Shown here: piece after piece, positions 7,669 to 16,589 of the stretch
How positions within the stretch are numbered: position 1 is the stretch's first letter
How the letters are laid out: every line of letters begins with the position of its first letter
Assembly: GCA_910587865.1 (NCBI GenBank)
Contig: CAJUNX010000040.1
Span: 1 to 38,908, forward strand
DNA: 38,908 nucleotides
From: an uncultured Roseburia sp.
GTDB lineage: Bacteria; Bacillota; Clostridia; Lachnospirales; Lachnospiraceae
Reading direction: 5' to 3'
Program-made: the position numbers and the translations under genes
Notes under the pieces: model-generated
Seen by the model: only the letters and a program-made list of their open reading frames with translations
What the model was told of the DNA's origin: nothing
Database searches by the model: none

Positions 7669-8871
7669 ATGATTCATAAGACGATAGAAGAACTGATAAA
7701 TGAGAAGCGGGAAACACTGGTGATCGATCTGCGCCGGGAGGCGGATTACCGCAAAGAGACTTACCCGGGCGCAAAAAATCTTTACTGGGAGGAATTTTGG
7801 GAGCATATCGGGGAGCTGCCCCGGGATCTCCCGCTGTATCTGATCTGTTTTACCGGCGAGACAAGCGACGAGCTGGCCAGGGAGCTCACGGAACAGGGAT
7901 ATGAGGCATACAGCGTCACAGGGGGATATCGCTCCTACTTAAGATACCGTCTGACACAGGCGCAGAAGGAGACAAACGATCGGAAACAGACAGCGGAAAG
8001 ATGCCGCGAGATCGAGCGAAGCATTGTAAAAAAGTTCAGAAAAGAGATTTGGAGAAAGTTTACCCGGGCGATCAATGAATATGAGCTGATCGAGGACGGC
8101 GACCGGATTGCGGTGTGCATTTCCGGGGGGAAAGACTCGATGCTGATGGCAAAGCTGTTTCAGGAGCTTGAGCGTCACGGGAAAAAGAATTTTGAACTGT
8201 GCTTTCTCGTGATGAATCCGGGCTATAATGAACTGAACGACCAGACGATCCGAAACAACGCGAAGCTGCTTCATGTGCCGGTCACCGTATTTTCATCGGA
8301 GATTTTTGATATTGTAGCGGGGGAAGAGCATTCCCCGTGCTATCTGTGCGCGCGGATGCGCCGGGGATACCTCTATGCCAGGGCAAAGGAGATGGGGTGC
8401 AATAAGATTGCGCTGGGCCATCATTTTGACGATGTGATCGAGACGATCCTCATGGGGATGCTCTATGGGGCGCAGGTGCAGACCATGATGCCGAAGCTGC
8501 ACAGCACGAACTTCCCGGGGATGGAGCTGATCCGCCCGCTTTATCTGGTGCGGGAGGAGGCGATTATTCACTGGATGAATTATAATGACCTTCACTTTAT
8601 CCAGTGCGCCTGCCGGTTTACGGAGAAAAACGCATCTTACGGGAGCGAGGCGCAGAGCTCGAAGCGGGCGGAAGTAAAAGAGCTGATCCGCCTGCTCCGG
8701 GAAAAGAATCCGTATGTGGAGAAAAATATTTTCCGCAGCGTGGAAAACGTGAATTTAGAGACCGTGATCGGCTACAAGGACAGGGACGGGCGCCATCATT
8801 TTCTGGACCGCTACCATGAACCGGGGAAGTGTGAACCAAAAGGCGCGGGCATTTCAGCCAGTGAACCGTGA
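7669..8871 (+). CDS. rhodanese-TtcA fusion: putative tRNA 2-thiolation enzyme
   Basis: A 400-residue two-domain protein. Residues 1-95 form a rhodanese domain (VIDLRREADYRKETYPGAKN; active loop CFTGETS with Cys60). Residues about 115-370 form an N-type ATP pyrophosphatase of the TtcA family: PP-loop SGGKDS at 152-157, PCYLCARMRRG with Cys224 and Cys227, ALGHHFDDVIET, and CAC with Cys313/Cys315. In TtcA a CxxC pair plus one further Cys bind the 4Fe-4S cluster that carries sulfur, and all are available here. The likely reaction is 2-thiolation of a tRNA cytidine, but related family members modify other positions or small molecules. The fused rhodanese would supply persulfide sulfur (inference). 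The gene lies directly after tcdA. Confidence 0.85.
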   Translation: MIHKTIEELINEKRETLVIDLRREADYRKETYPGAKNLYWEEFWEHIGELPRDLPLYLICFTGETSDELARELTEQGYEAYSVTGGYRSYLRYRLTQAQKETNDRKQTAERCREIERSIVKKFRKEIWRKFTRAINEYELIEDGDRIAVCISGGKDSMLMAKLFQELERHGKKNFELCFLVMNPGYNELNDQTIRNNAKLLHVPVTVFSSEIFDIVAGEEHSPCYLCARMRRGYLYARAKEMGCNKIALGHHFDDVIETILMGMLYGAQVQTMMPKLHSTNFPGMELIRPLYLVREEAIIHWMNYNDLHFIQCACRFTEKNASYGSEAQSSKRAEVKELIRLLREKNPYVEKNIFRSVENVNLETVIGYKDRDGRHHFLDRYHEPGKCEPKGAGISASEP

Positions 8872-8902
8872 AGCAGAAGGCGCCGGGCGTCTCAGCCGGT
8901 CG
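8831..8902. repeat. imperfect tandem duplication at the ttcA-like gene 3' end (period 37 bp)
   Basis: GTGAACCAAAAGGCGC... from 8831 is matched by GTGAAGCAGAAGGCGCC... from 8868, about 28 of 33 aligned positions with one gap. The second copy begins at the stop codon and runs into the 3' end of the convergent histidine kinase gene. Confidence 0.6.
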
Positions 8903-10190
8903 GAAGCGTAAAATAAAACACGGCGCCTTTGCCCGGCACATCCTCGATCCAGAGGGTTCCATGCATGGAAACCGTGACCTCCTTCGCGATGCTCAATCCA
9001 AGGCCGAAGTGATTTTTATCCTTTCGACTGAGCGAGGAGCGGTAAAAACGATCAAAAATCAGCTGTTTTTCGCGGTTCGGGATGCCCGGGCCAGTATCCG
9101 CAACACCGAAGCGTATGCCGGAATGCCGGCGGTCCGCAGCGAGGGAGAGCGTGATCTGACCGCCCGATGGTGTGTAGGAGATGGCATTGTCGAGCAGGAC
9201 GGAGAGAACCTGCGCCACCCGTTCGGGATCGCATCTGCAGAGCGGCAGCTGTCCCTCGGGCAGCTTCAGCCGGAGGGTGAGACCCTTCTGGCGGATCGGC
9301 AGGTCGAATTTTTCGTAGGCATCCAGAAGGAGCAGATCGGGCTGACAGCTTTTTAGCACGACGGGGAAGCCGCCGGCATCCGAGCGCGCCAGAAAGAGCA
9401 TGTCTGCGATCAGGTGCTGCATCCGGGTTCCCTCCGCCCGGATCATCCGGAGAAAATGACTGCGCTCCGTCGGAGTATCCGCTTTTTCAAGCGCATCTGC
9501 GCCTGAGAGGATGACGGTGAGAGGTGCGCGCAGCTCATGTGAGGCGGCGGCGACAAAATGGGTCTGCCGGTTCTGGCTTTGCTCGATGGGAAGCAGCATC
9601 CGCCCGGTAAAAAACCAGGAAAACAGGGAGAGACAGACGATTGCCGCGACATCAACGACCGAAAAGAGCAGCCGCTGAAAGCGAAGCTGCGTCTCCTGCG
9701 CTTCTAAGGAGTAGAGTATGAGAAAGCCGAGGTTGCCGTTGGTCTTGTGAATGATTCCGGCAGACACATAATAACGCCCAAAGGTGCTGTCAGTCAGGGG
9801 AAATTCCGTATGCACCGGGAGAACGCCCGATTTGGTCGAGAGAATATCCATCCCATGATACCGGAGGGCGGTGTCTTTTGCGAGCGCCGCAAGCTCCTGC
9901 GCGCCGGCGTCGGACGCATAATGCTGGGAAAACAAAGGGGACCCGTTGTCATAAAAATAGAGCACGAAATGATTGTCTCCCTGCAGCTGGATGAGCCACG
10001 GGAGCGAGATGTAGCTCTGACTCTGCAGATGCGTGATGATGGAACTCACCTCTTTCTGAAAGGAAGCTTCCGTATTTTTTTTCAGACTGTTCTCCGAGAT
10101 CATCAGACAGACGAAAGAGAGCGAGATCAGAATCAGGCTTGTGATCGAGGCAGAAAACAGAGTCATCTGCCAGTGAAGCTTTCGAAACAT
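8892..10190 (-). CDS. sensor histidine kinase (membrane, HisKA/HATPase)
   Basis: A 432-residue class I kinase. Transmembrane segment 1 lies at about 10-31 and an extracytoplasmic sensor region at 32-172. TM2 follows at about 174-196, then a short linker without an obvious HAMP. The H-box AAASHELRAPLTVI carries phospho-acceptor His218. ATP-binding boxes follow: VLLDNAISYTP (N), VADTGPGIP (G1), FDRFY (F) and FGLGLSIAKEV (G2). ATG 10190 follows AGGGAGGACTT. It is 29 nt downstream of the response regulator gene, so the two are co-transcribed. Its signal is unknown; by position it probably controls the divergent transporter-like operon from 11128. Its 3' end is convergent with, and almost touches, the ttcA-like gene. 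Confidence 0.92.
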   Translation of the reverse strand: MFRKLHWQMTLFSASITSLILISLSFVCLMISENSLKKNTEASFQKEVSSIITHLQSQSYISLPWLIQLQGDNHFVLYFYDNGSPLFSQHYASDAGAQELAALAKDTALRYHGMDILSTKSGVLPVHTEFPLTDSTFGRYYVSAGIIHKTNGNLGFLILYSLEAQETQLRFQRLLFSVVDVAAIVCLSLFSWFFTGRMLLPIEQSQNRQTHFVAAASHELRAPLTVILSGADALEKADTPTERSHFLRMIRAEGTRMQHLIADMLFLARSDAGGFPVVLKSCQPDLLLLDAYEKFDLPIRQKGLTLRLKLPEGQLPLCRCDPERVAQVLSVLLDNAISYTPSGGQITLSLAADRRHSGIRFGVADTGPGIPNREKQLIFDRFYRSSLSRKDKNHFGLGLSIAKEVTVSMHGTLWIEDVPGKGAVFYFTLPTG

Positions 10191-10219
10191 AAGTCCTCCC
10201 TGTAAAATAAAATCAAAAT

Positions 10220-10921
10220 TTAATTATCTGCGCAATGATTTTCCGTATCAGGATTTTCCAGTACATAGCCCACGCCTCTCACGGTGGAGAGCGCGAGCCG
10301 GCTGCCGACGTGCGCCAGACGCTTCCGCAGAAAATGCACATAGGTGTCCAGGTTCCCCTCCTCCACCTCCGCATCCGCACCCCAGACGCGCGAGAGGATG
10401 ACGAGACGCCGCAGGGTGGTTCCGGCATCGCGCAGAAAGACTTCTAAGAGACGGCCCTCGCGGCCGGAGAGCAGGATGGAGTCGTTCGGACCGTTTAATT
10501 GCCGGAGCACCGGATCGTAGGAGATGTCGCCGCAGCAGAGGGATTCATTTTCCTCCCATCTGCCGGTACGACGGCCCAGAGAGCGGATCCGGGCCATCAG
10601 CTCTTCAAAGGCAAACGGTTTTACGATATAATCATCCGCGCCGCCGTCAAGTCCCTCGATCCGGTCGTAGAGCTCGCCTAAGGCGGTGACCAGGATGACC
10701 GGCGTCAGAACGCCTGCGCTTCTGGCTTTTTTTAAGACAAGCAGACCGTTCATTGTGGGCAGCATGCGGTCTAAGAGCACCAGATCATAGGCATCCTGTA
10801 AGAAAAGATCCAGTCCGTCTCTGCCGTCATGGCAGATATCCACCTCATGCTGTTCCTTTTTCAGCTGAAACTGTAACGTGTCACAGAGATTTTTATCGTC
10901 TTCAATCAGTAATATCTTCAT
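10220..10921 (-). CDS. OmpR/PhoB-family response regulator
   Basis: A 233-residue two-domain regulator. The receiver domain has the acidic pocket (IEDDK), phospho-acceptor Asp51 in LLDRMLP, and Lys101 in KPF. The C-terminal half is an OmpR-type winged helix (LSGREGRLLEVFLRDAGTTLRRLVILSRVWG ... LDTYVHFLRKRL ... STVRGVGYVL). Start 10921 follows AAAGGATTTCT. It is the first gene of the regulator-kinase pair and diverges from the six-gene operon starting at 11128. A palindrome at 11039-11058 between them is a plausible binding site (inference). Confidence 0.94.
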   Translation of the reverse strand: MKILLIEDDKNLCDTLQFQLKKEQHEVDICHDGRDGLDLFLQDAYDLVLLDRMLPTMNGLLVLKKARSAGVLTPVILVTALGELYDRIEGLDGGADDYIVKPFAFEELMARIRSLGRRTGRWEENESLCCGDISYDPVLRQLNGPNDSILLSGREGRLLEVFLRDAGTTLRRLVILSRVWGADAEVEEGNLDTYVHFLRKRLAHVGSRLALSTVRGVGYVLENPDTENHCADN

Positions 10922-11038
10922 AGAAATCCTTTCCGCCGCACCTCATTTTCTGCTTTCTTTGTGCGCTGTCTGCTATGAACTGATTTTATCACACTTATCT
11001 TAAAATAACCTTAAAAATCCCGGAAAAATTAAAGGCAG

Positions 11039-11073
11039 TCTTAAAGGATCTTTTAAGATTTTTCTGATATGCT
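11039..11073 (+). promoter_or_regulatory. palindromic operator candidate abutting an extended -10 promoter
   Basis: TCTTAAA-GGATCT-TTTAAGA (11039-11058) is a 7-bp-arm palindrome. It occupies the -35 area of TGA-TATGCT (-10 hexamer 11068-11073, extended by TG). Related CTTAAAA and CCTTAAAAA elements lie just upstream at about 10999-11018. This arrangement suits activation by an OmpR-type regulator replacing a poor -35. Confidence 0.55.
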
Positions 11074-11127
11074 TTGAGAAGTCAGGAGAGCTTCTGACAG
11101 ACGAAAACGGGTAAAACAGGAGGATGA

Positions 11128-13422
11128 ATGATGACAGGTTTGAAAAGAAGAATAACGGCGGCGCTGCTGTCCGGGATGCTTGTGGCCGGCCTGCTGTCCG
11201 GCTGCGGCGACAGTGGGGAAACGGGAGCTTCGTCGACGGAATCAGGAGGGGCGCAGCAGGTGGCAGATGCCGGAAACGGAACAGGAAACGCGAAAGGGCG
11301 CTTTGTGGAAACCGATATCGTTTTGCCGGAAGGAGCGGACCGGATCTACGGGATGGGAAAGCTTGACGACGGAAGCGTGATCGCAGTGGCGTCCGCCGGA
11401 ACGACAGCGATGATTTACAAGTCGCAGGATATGGGGGAGACCTGGAATGTGGAGACGACATTTTCGGATCTTGCGAACAGCTGGATCCAGGGAACCTCGG
11501 TTGCGCCGGATGGCACCGTTGCGATGGTGGGATTTTTTATGGAGATTGACGACATGGAGGAGGAACAGCTGCTGCTGATTGCGCCGGACGGGACGAAAAC
11601 GTCGAAGCCTGTCATACTGCCGCCGACGGGCAGCGATATGGCCGACAGAAACATGCCGGAGCAGATCGCCTATGACGCTGCGGGAAATCTGTTCGTGATG
11701 GATTTAAACTACGATATTTTAAAAGCGGATCCGGAGACAGGAGTCTGCACGAAGGCATATGAATGGTCCGGGAGCAGACCGTCCTATTTCGGAATCGCGG
11801 GAAACACACTGCTTCTGATGACGGAAGACGGGATTCCGTGTTTTTCCACGGCGGACGGAAGCAGCCTGCCGAACGCTGCGGCTCTTGACGATATTGTGCG
11901 GACGGATTTCTCGATCGTACAGCGGGCGAGTGAAAGTTTCCCGATGGCGGTGACGTCCGGTATGGAGGAAGGCAGTATCGTTTACGTGAATCACAACGGC
12001 ATCTTTTATTATAAAGAAGGCGGCAGCGTCAGTGAACAGCTGGTAAACAGCGATCTCTCATCGCTGGGAACGACAACGGATTACTATTCGATCGTGATGC
12101 TGGACGCGGAACACATTCTGGTGCAGTTTATCAATGCGATGGGAGAGCATCAGATCTGCAGATATACGTATGACAAGGATATCCCGGCCATTCCGGAGAA
12201 GGAGATGAATATCTACGCGCTGGAAGACTCACAGGCACTACGGCAGGCGGTTTCCCTTTACCAGAAGGAGAACCAGAATATCTATGTGCGGCTTTCGATC
12301 GGTATGACGGGAAAAGACGGCATCTCGGCCGAGGATGCGATTTCGACGCTGAATACGGAGATTTTGGCAGGAAATGTGCCGGATATTCTGATTCTTGACG
12401 GTCTTCCGGTGGAGAGTTATGTCGAAAAGGGGATTCTTACGGATCTGACCGGAGTACTTGACCGGATTGATCAGACAGACGGGCTGTTTCCCAATATCAG
12501 AGCGGTATATCAGAAGGACGAGGGCTGTTTTGCATTCCCGGCCAGCTTCTTTTTGCCGGTGATCAACGGGCCAGAAGAAGCGGCGAATGTGGCGACGCTC
12601 GGGGAGCTGGCGGATTATGCGGAGCAGTTAAAAGAGCAGCAGCCGGATCACGCGATTCTGAAAGAAAATAAGGCAGAGGAGCTTCTGTGGGATCTGTATC
12701 AGATGGACAGTGCGTCATGGTTTGACGCGGAGGGTGCGCTGAAAGAGGAGGAGCTGAAGCAATTTCTGACCCAGGCGAAGCGCCTCTACGACCTGGACAG
12801 CTATCCGGATGACAGTGCAGGCATGCACCGATATGACGGGAGGCCGGTGGGAAGCGCGAGAAATGACGGGATCCTGACCGGAAAGGAAATCATTACCTAC
12901 GGGACGGCGGTGGATATGATAGATTTTGTCGGGCAGTTTGCCGCCTGTGAGACGAGCGGTACGACATGCAGGGCGTATGGAGACGGATCGGGCTTTGTGC
13001 CTTATCTGATGACAGGGATCAGCAGCGGCACAAAGGCAAAGGAAGAGGCGGAAGCGTTTGTCACGACGCTCTTCGGCGCAGCGTGCAGCGGGATGGAAGG
13101 TCACGGTTTTCCGGTGAATGAGGCGGCCTGGGAAGCGATGAAAACAAATGCGGCCGAAAAGTACGGTCCGGACAGTATGATTTCCATCGGGTTTTCGATG
13201 GAGGACGGCACGTCAGGGGGCTATATGATGAACACGATGACAGAGGAGAATATTGCCGTGATCGAGGCCATGCTGCAGCAGGTTAAGATTCCGGCCGATA
13301 CGGACGCAGTGATCCGGGATCTGGTAATTGATCAGGGCGTGCGCTATCTGAAGGGAGAGAGCTCCCTGGACGGCGCGGTGACGGATCTTTGTCAGAAGAT
13401 CAATCTGTATCTGGCGGAGTAG
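11128..13422 (+). CDS. lipoprotein: beta-propeller-like region fused to an ABC solute-binding domain
   Basis: A 764-residue lipoprotein: signal peptide ending LLSGC, lipidated Cys at about 26. Residues about 55-350 contain sialidase/BNR-like or WD-like repeats (SQDMGETWNVETTF, VAPDGTVAMVGFF, YDAAGNLFVMDLNYDILKAD). Residues about 355-764 look like a family 1 extracellular solute-binding protein: MNIYALEDSQALRQAVSLYQKEN, NTEILAGNVPDILILDGLPVESYVEKGILTDLT, and CFAFPASFFLPVI. It would capture a carbohydrate or similar ligand for the two permeases encoded next. The propeller could give a second ligand-binding or cell-wall contact surface (inference). Two adjacent ATGs (11128, 11131) are possible; AGGAGG spacing slightly favours 11131. 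It is the first gene of the operon facing the two-component system. Confidence 0.8.
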   Translation: MMTGLKRRITAALLSGMLVAGLLSGCGDSGETGASSTESGGAQQVADAGNGTGNAKGRFVETDIVLPEGADRIYGMGKLDDGSVIAVASAGTTAMIYKSQDMGETWNVETTFSDLANSWIQGTSVAPDGTVAMVGFFMEIDDMEEEQLLLIAPDGTKTSKPVILPPTGSDMADRNMPEQIAYDAAGNLFVMDLNYDILKADPETGVCTKAYEWSGSRPSYFGIAGNTLLLMTEDGIPCFSTADGSSLPNAAALDDIVRTDFSIVQRASESFPMAVTSGMEEGSIVYVNHNGIFYYKEGGSVSEQLVNSDLSSLGTTTDYYSIVMLDAEHILVQFINAMGEHQICRYTYDKDIPAIPEKEMNIYALEDSQALRQAVSLYQKENQNIYVRLSIGMTGKDGISAEDAISTLNTEILAGNVPDILILDGLPVESYVEKGILTDLTGVLDRIDQTDGLFPNIRAVYQKDEGCFAFPASFFLPVINGPEEAANVATLGELADYAEQLKEQQPDHAILKENKAEELLWDLYQMDSASWFDAEGALKEEELKQFLTQAKRLYDLDSYPDDSAGMHRYDGRPVGSARNDGILTGKEIITYGTAVDMIDFVGQFAACETSGTTCRAYGDGSGFVPYLMTGISSGTKAKEEAEAFVTTLFGAACSGMEGHGFPVNEAAWEAMKTNAAEKYGPDSMISIGFSMEDGTSGGYMMNTMTEENIAVIEAMLQQVKIPADTDAVIRDLVIDQGVRYLKGESSLDGAVTDLCQKINLYLAE

Positions 13423-13438
13423 CGGGGAAGGAGAAGAA

Positions 13439-14278
13439 GTGAAGAAAAAGTTCTGGTTTACGGGCTGGTGCTTTGTCCTTCCGGGGTTTGCAGGGGTGCT
13501 TGTCTTTTACCTGATACCGTTTCTGGACGTCGTGCGGCGCTCTTTTTATAACGCGGTGGGAAAACAGTTCTGCGGGATTTCAAATTACCGGACGGTTTTC
13601 TCCAATGAGGCGTTTTGGCTGGCTGCCGGGAATACGGCAAAATTCCTTGCGGTCTGCCTGCCTCTGCTTCTCGCGCTCTCGTTTGCGGCGGCGCTTCTCC
13701 TGCAGCGGGCTGGACGGCTGGCGTCGCTGTTAAAAAGCGCCTGCCTGGTGCCGCTGGCGGTTCCGGCGGCGAGTGTGGTACTGATCTGGAAGCTGGTTTT
13801 TGACTATCACGGAATGCTAAACGGGGTGTTAAACGGCATCGGCTTAAATGCGGGAAGAGACTGGATGAATACGGAAGCGGCGTTCGGCGTGCTGGTGTTC
13901 AGCTATATCTGGAAAAATCTGGGCTATGATGTCGTGCTGTGGCTGGCAGGACTTACATCTGTGCCGGAAACGATCTATGAAGCGGCCAGAATGGACGGCG
14001 CGGGAGCCATGGCGTGTTTTTTTTCGATCACGCTTCCCTGCATTCGTCCAATATCATTTACAATCATAGTAATATCGCTGCTGAACAGCTTTAAGGTATT
14101 CCGGGAAGCGTGGATGGTGGCGGGAAACTACCCGCAGGAGAGCATTTATCTGCTGCAGCATCTGTTTAACAACTGGTTTCGTGACCTGGCGGTGGATAAG
14201 ATGTCCGCGGGAGCCGTAGTGCTCTCCGCAGTGATTCTCCTTCTGATAGGGACGCTGCAGAAGAGCTGGAAGGTGTGA
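13439..14278 (+). CDS. ABC transporter permease, MalF/UgpA type
   Basis: A 279-residue integral membrane protein with six predicted helices and the conserved cytoplasmic EAA loop EAARMDGAGAMACFFSITLPCIRP (about 182-205), where such permeases dock on their ATPase. GTG start with GGGGAAGGAG upstream, 16 nt after the solute-binding gene. It forms a heterodimeric pore with the next gene product. No ATP-binding subunit is present in the operon or the window, so a shared MsmK/UgpC-like ATPase elsewhere is the likely partner (known for many Firmicute sugar importers; inference here). Confidence 0.9.
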   Translation: MKKKFWFTGWCFVLPGFAGVLVFYLIPFLDVVRRSFYNAVGKQFCGISNYRTVFSNEAFWLAAGNTAKFLAVCLPLLLALSFAAALLLQRAGRLASLLKSACLVPLAVPAASVVLIWKLVFDYHGMLNGVLNGIGLNAGRDWMNTEAAFGVLVFSYIWKNLGYDVVLWLAGLTSVPETIYEAARMDGAGAMACFFSITLPCIRPISFTIIVISLLNSFKVFREAWMVAGNYPQESIYLLQHLFNNWFRDLAVDKMSAGAVVLSAVILLLIGTLQKSWKV

Positions 14279-14318
14279 CGGAACAGCGGGCCGTTTACGG
14301 GAAAGGAGGGAAGAGACG

Positions 14319-15170
14319 GTGAGGAAGAAAAAATCGGATCCAATCTGCATCCTTGTGCTTTTTCTTCCGGCGGTTCTGGCGGTGGCGCCGCTGGTGTTCC
14401 TTGCCACGGGAAGCTTTATGGACACGCAGGAAATCCGGGATTACATCGGGCCGGTGTTAAGCGGGAGCGAAGGGTTTGCCGTCTGGCGGCTGTTTCCTGT
14501 CTGGCCGACTCTTGTAAATGTGGTGGAGCTGTTTCTGGATTCGCCGGAGTTTTTTCAGATGTTCTGGAATTCGATGAAAATCACTGCGGGAATCCTGGCG
14601 GGCCAGCTGGTCTTCGGGATGCCGGCAGCCTGGGGCCTCGCGCGCTATGAGTTTCCCGGCAAAAAGGCGGTGTGGTTCAGTTATATTGTACTGATGATGA
14701 TGCCGTTCCAGGTGACGATGCTCTCGGAGTATCTGGTGCTGGATAAGCTGGGGCTCTCCGATACGCTTCTGGCGGTGATTCTCCCGGGGATGTTTCTGAC
14801 GTTTCCGCCGTTTCTGATGTACCGCTTTTTCTGCGGGATTCCGTCGTCGCTCATCGAGGCGGCACGGGTGGACGGTGCGGGAGAGCTGATGGTATTTATC
14901 CGGATCGGGATTCCGGTGGGATCATCGGGGATTATATCTGCGCTCGTGCTGCAGTTTTTGGAGTGTCAGAGCATGGTGGAGCAGCCCCTGACCTTTTTAA
15001 AAACGAAACGTCTGTGGCCGCTGTCGCTGTATCTTCCGGAAGTGGATCTGTCCCGTTCCGGGTTCGCGCTTTGTGCGTCATTTGTCGCGCTGATACCGGC
15101 ACTGTTCGCGTTTTTGTATGGGCAGGACTACCTGGAGCAGGGGATTGTGGCATCGGCGATCAAAGAATGA
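14319..15170 (+). CDS. ABC transporter permease, MalG/UgpE type
   Basis: A 283-residue membrane protein, partner of the preceding permease. It has the EAA motif EAARVDGAGELMVFIRIGIP (about 183-202) and the usual six helices. A longer extracytoplasmic loop follows the first helix (about residues 30-80, rich in aromatic residues). GTG start at 14319 with AAAGGAGGG upstream. It sits 40 nt after the first permease. Confidence 0.9.
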   Translation: MRKKKSDPICILVLFLPAVLAVAPLVFLATGSFMDTQEIRDYIGPVLSGSEGFAVWRLFPVWPTLVNVVELFLDSPEFFQMFWNSMKITAGILAGQLVFGMPAAWGLARYEFPGKKAVWFSYIVLMMMPFQVTMLSEYLVLDKLGLSDTLLAVILPGMFLTFPPFLMYRFFCGIPSSLIEAARVDGAGELMVFIRIGIPVGSSGIISALVLQFLECQSMVEQPLTFLKTKRLWPLSLYLPEVDLSRSGFALCASFVALIPALFAFLYGQDYLEQGIVASAIKE

Positions 15171-15227
15171 GAGCGGCCGGCGGAAAAAGAGGTGCGCCGG
15201 CCGCAGCGGAGGAAAAGGAGGGCCGGA

Positions 15228-16589
15228 ATGGCTGATAAGACGGAAAAAAAGACGCTGCATGCGTATGCGTTCCGGGCGCTGGTTCTGTTTTTTGTCATTA
15301 TGATGATCTTTACCGCGACATCCCGGGTGACCGCGTCGCTAACGACGGCCCGGGTGACGGTGGAGCAGCCCGGGGAGCGGAGAATCGAGCATGTGGTAAA
15401 TGCGGAGGGCAGTGTGGAGAAGAACCGGGAGCTTGCGGTACTGACAGAGGAGGGCATCCTGGTGAAGACCGTCTATGCAGCGCCCGGGCAGAAAGTCAGC
15501 GAGGGGGAGCTTCTCGCAGAACTTGATACCGGGCATCTTGCGGAACTGATTCGTGAAAAAAAGGAGGAGCTTGACATCCTGCGCCTGACAGCGGAAAATG
15601 CCGCGGCTGCGGAGGAACAAAGCAGGAGGGAAAACCGGACTGCAAAACAAAGAGCCCTGGAGGATGCGCAGAATGCGCTTGCCGACGCACAGGCGCTCTA
15701 CGACGCGGCGGCTGCGGAGCAGAGCAGTGCATCGGACGCCTATTACAGCTATCAGTCGGCACATACGGCGGACAGCGGGAACGGGGAAGTCTGGTCACAG
15801 CTTTTGGCGCTGCAGGATGCGATGAAAGCAAAACAGACGGCCTGCGACGATGCACTGCGGCGGCTGCGGGATGCGCAGATTGCAGCCGCGCGTGCAGAGG
15901 CAGATATCAATGTGTCCCAGACAAACGACCAGACAGCCGCGATTTCGGAGATTCAGATGGCACAGAAGGAGCGGGAGCTCCTTGGGCTGGAGGAGCTCTT
16001 AAAGGCCGGAGGAACCGTGGTATCCCCGGTGGAGGGTGTCGTCACGGAGGTATTTCTGGCCGTCGGTCAGCTGACACCGGGGACTGCAGCGGTGACTCTG
16101 GCGGATATCAGCTCCGGCATGTGCTATCGGGCGCATATCAAAAAAGAGGATACGGCATATGTGTCCGTGGGGGCTGAGGTGACGCTTCATAAAAACGGGC
16201 AGAAGCTGGAGGGACTTACCGTCGGGGCGGTGGAACCCGGGGAAGACGGCTCTTTTGACATTACGGTATACCTTGACGCGGAGGCGCCGCTTTCCATCGG
16301 GGATGCCGCCAGCCTTGAAATCAGGCAGACGAGCGGGTTATACCGCACGGTTGTTCCGGTTTCTGCGCTTCATGTGGAAAACGGCAGCTACTATGTCTAT
16401 GTGGCGGAGGAGGAAGAGACGGTCCTGGGGATGCAGTATCAGCTCCGGCGGGTGGATGTGCAGATTGAGGAGAAGAATCATCTGTACGCAGCGCTTTCAG
16501 AGGGTACCGTGTCTTCTGAGGCGCGGATCGTGACGGATACGGACCGTTATGTGGAGGCAGGCAGCCGTGTGCGCCTGCGCGAACCGTGA
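15228..16589 (+). CDS. HlyD/MacA-like membrane-fusion (adaptor) protein
   Basis: A 453-residue protein. One N-terminal transmembrane segment lies at about 15-35, then a barrel-sandwich (lipoyl-like) half ending GQKVSEGELLAELDTG. A long Ala/Glu/Gln-rich coiled coil follows (about 110-255), then the second half VVSPVEGVVTEVFLAVGQL and a beta-barrel/membrane-proximal region. This domain order is that of MacA/HlyD adaptors, which link efflux ABC proteins to the cell exterior. ATG 15228 is preceded by AAAGGAGGGCCGGA; the frame is open to 15192 without a ribosome binding site. Finding an efflux-type adaptor downstream of importer permeases is odd. It overlaps the next gene by GTGA. Confidence 0.85.
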   Translation: MADKTEKKTLHAYAFRALVLFFVIMMIFTATSRVTASLTTARVTVEQPGERRIEHVVNAEGSVEKNRELAVLTEEGILVKTVYAAPGQKVSEGELLAELDTGHLAELIREKKEELDILRLTAENAAAAEEQSRRENRTAKQRALEDAQNALADAQALYDAAAAEQSSASDAYYSYQSAHTADSGNGEVWSQLLALQDAMKAKQTACDDALRRLRDAQIAAARAEADINVSQTNDQTAAISEIQMAQKERELLGLEELLKAGGTVVSPVEGVVTEVFLAVGQLTPGTAAVTLADISSGMCYRAHIKKEDTAYVSVGAEVTLHKNGQKLEGLTVGAVEPGEDGSFDITVYLDAEAPLSIGDAASLEIRQTSGLYRTVVPVSALHVENGSYYVYVAEEEETVLGMQYQLRRVDVQIEEKNHLYAALSEGTVSSEARIVTDTDRYVEAGSRVRLREP

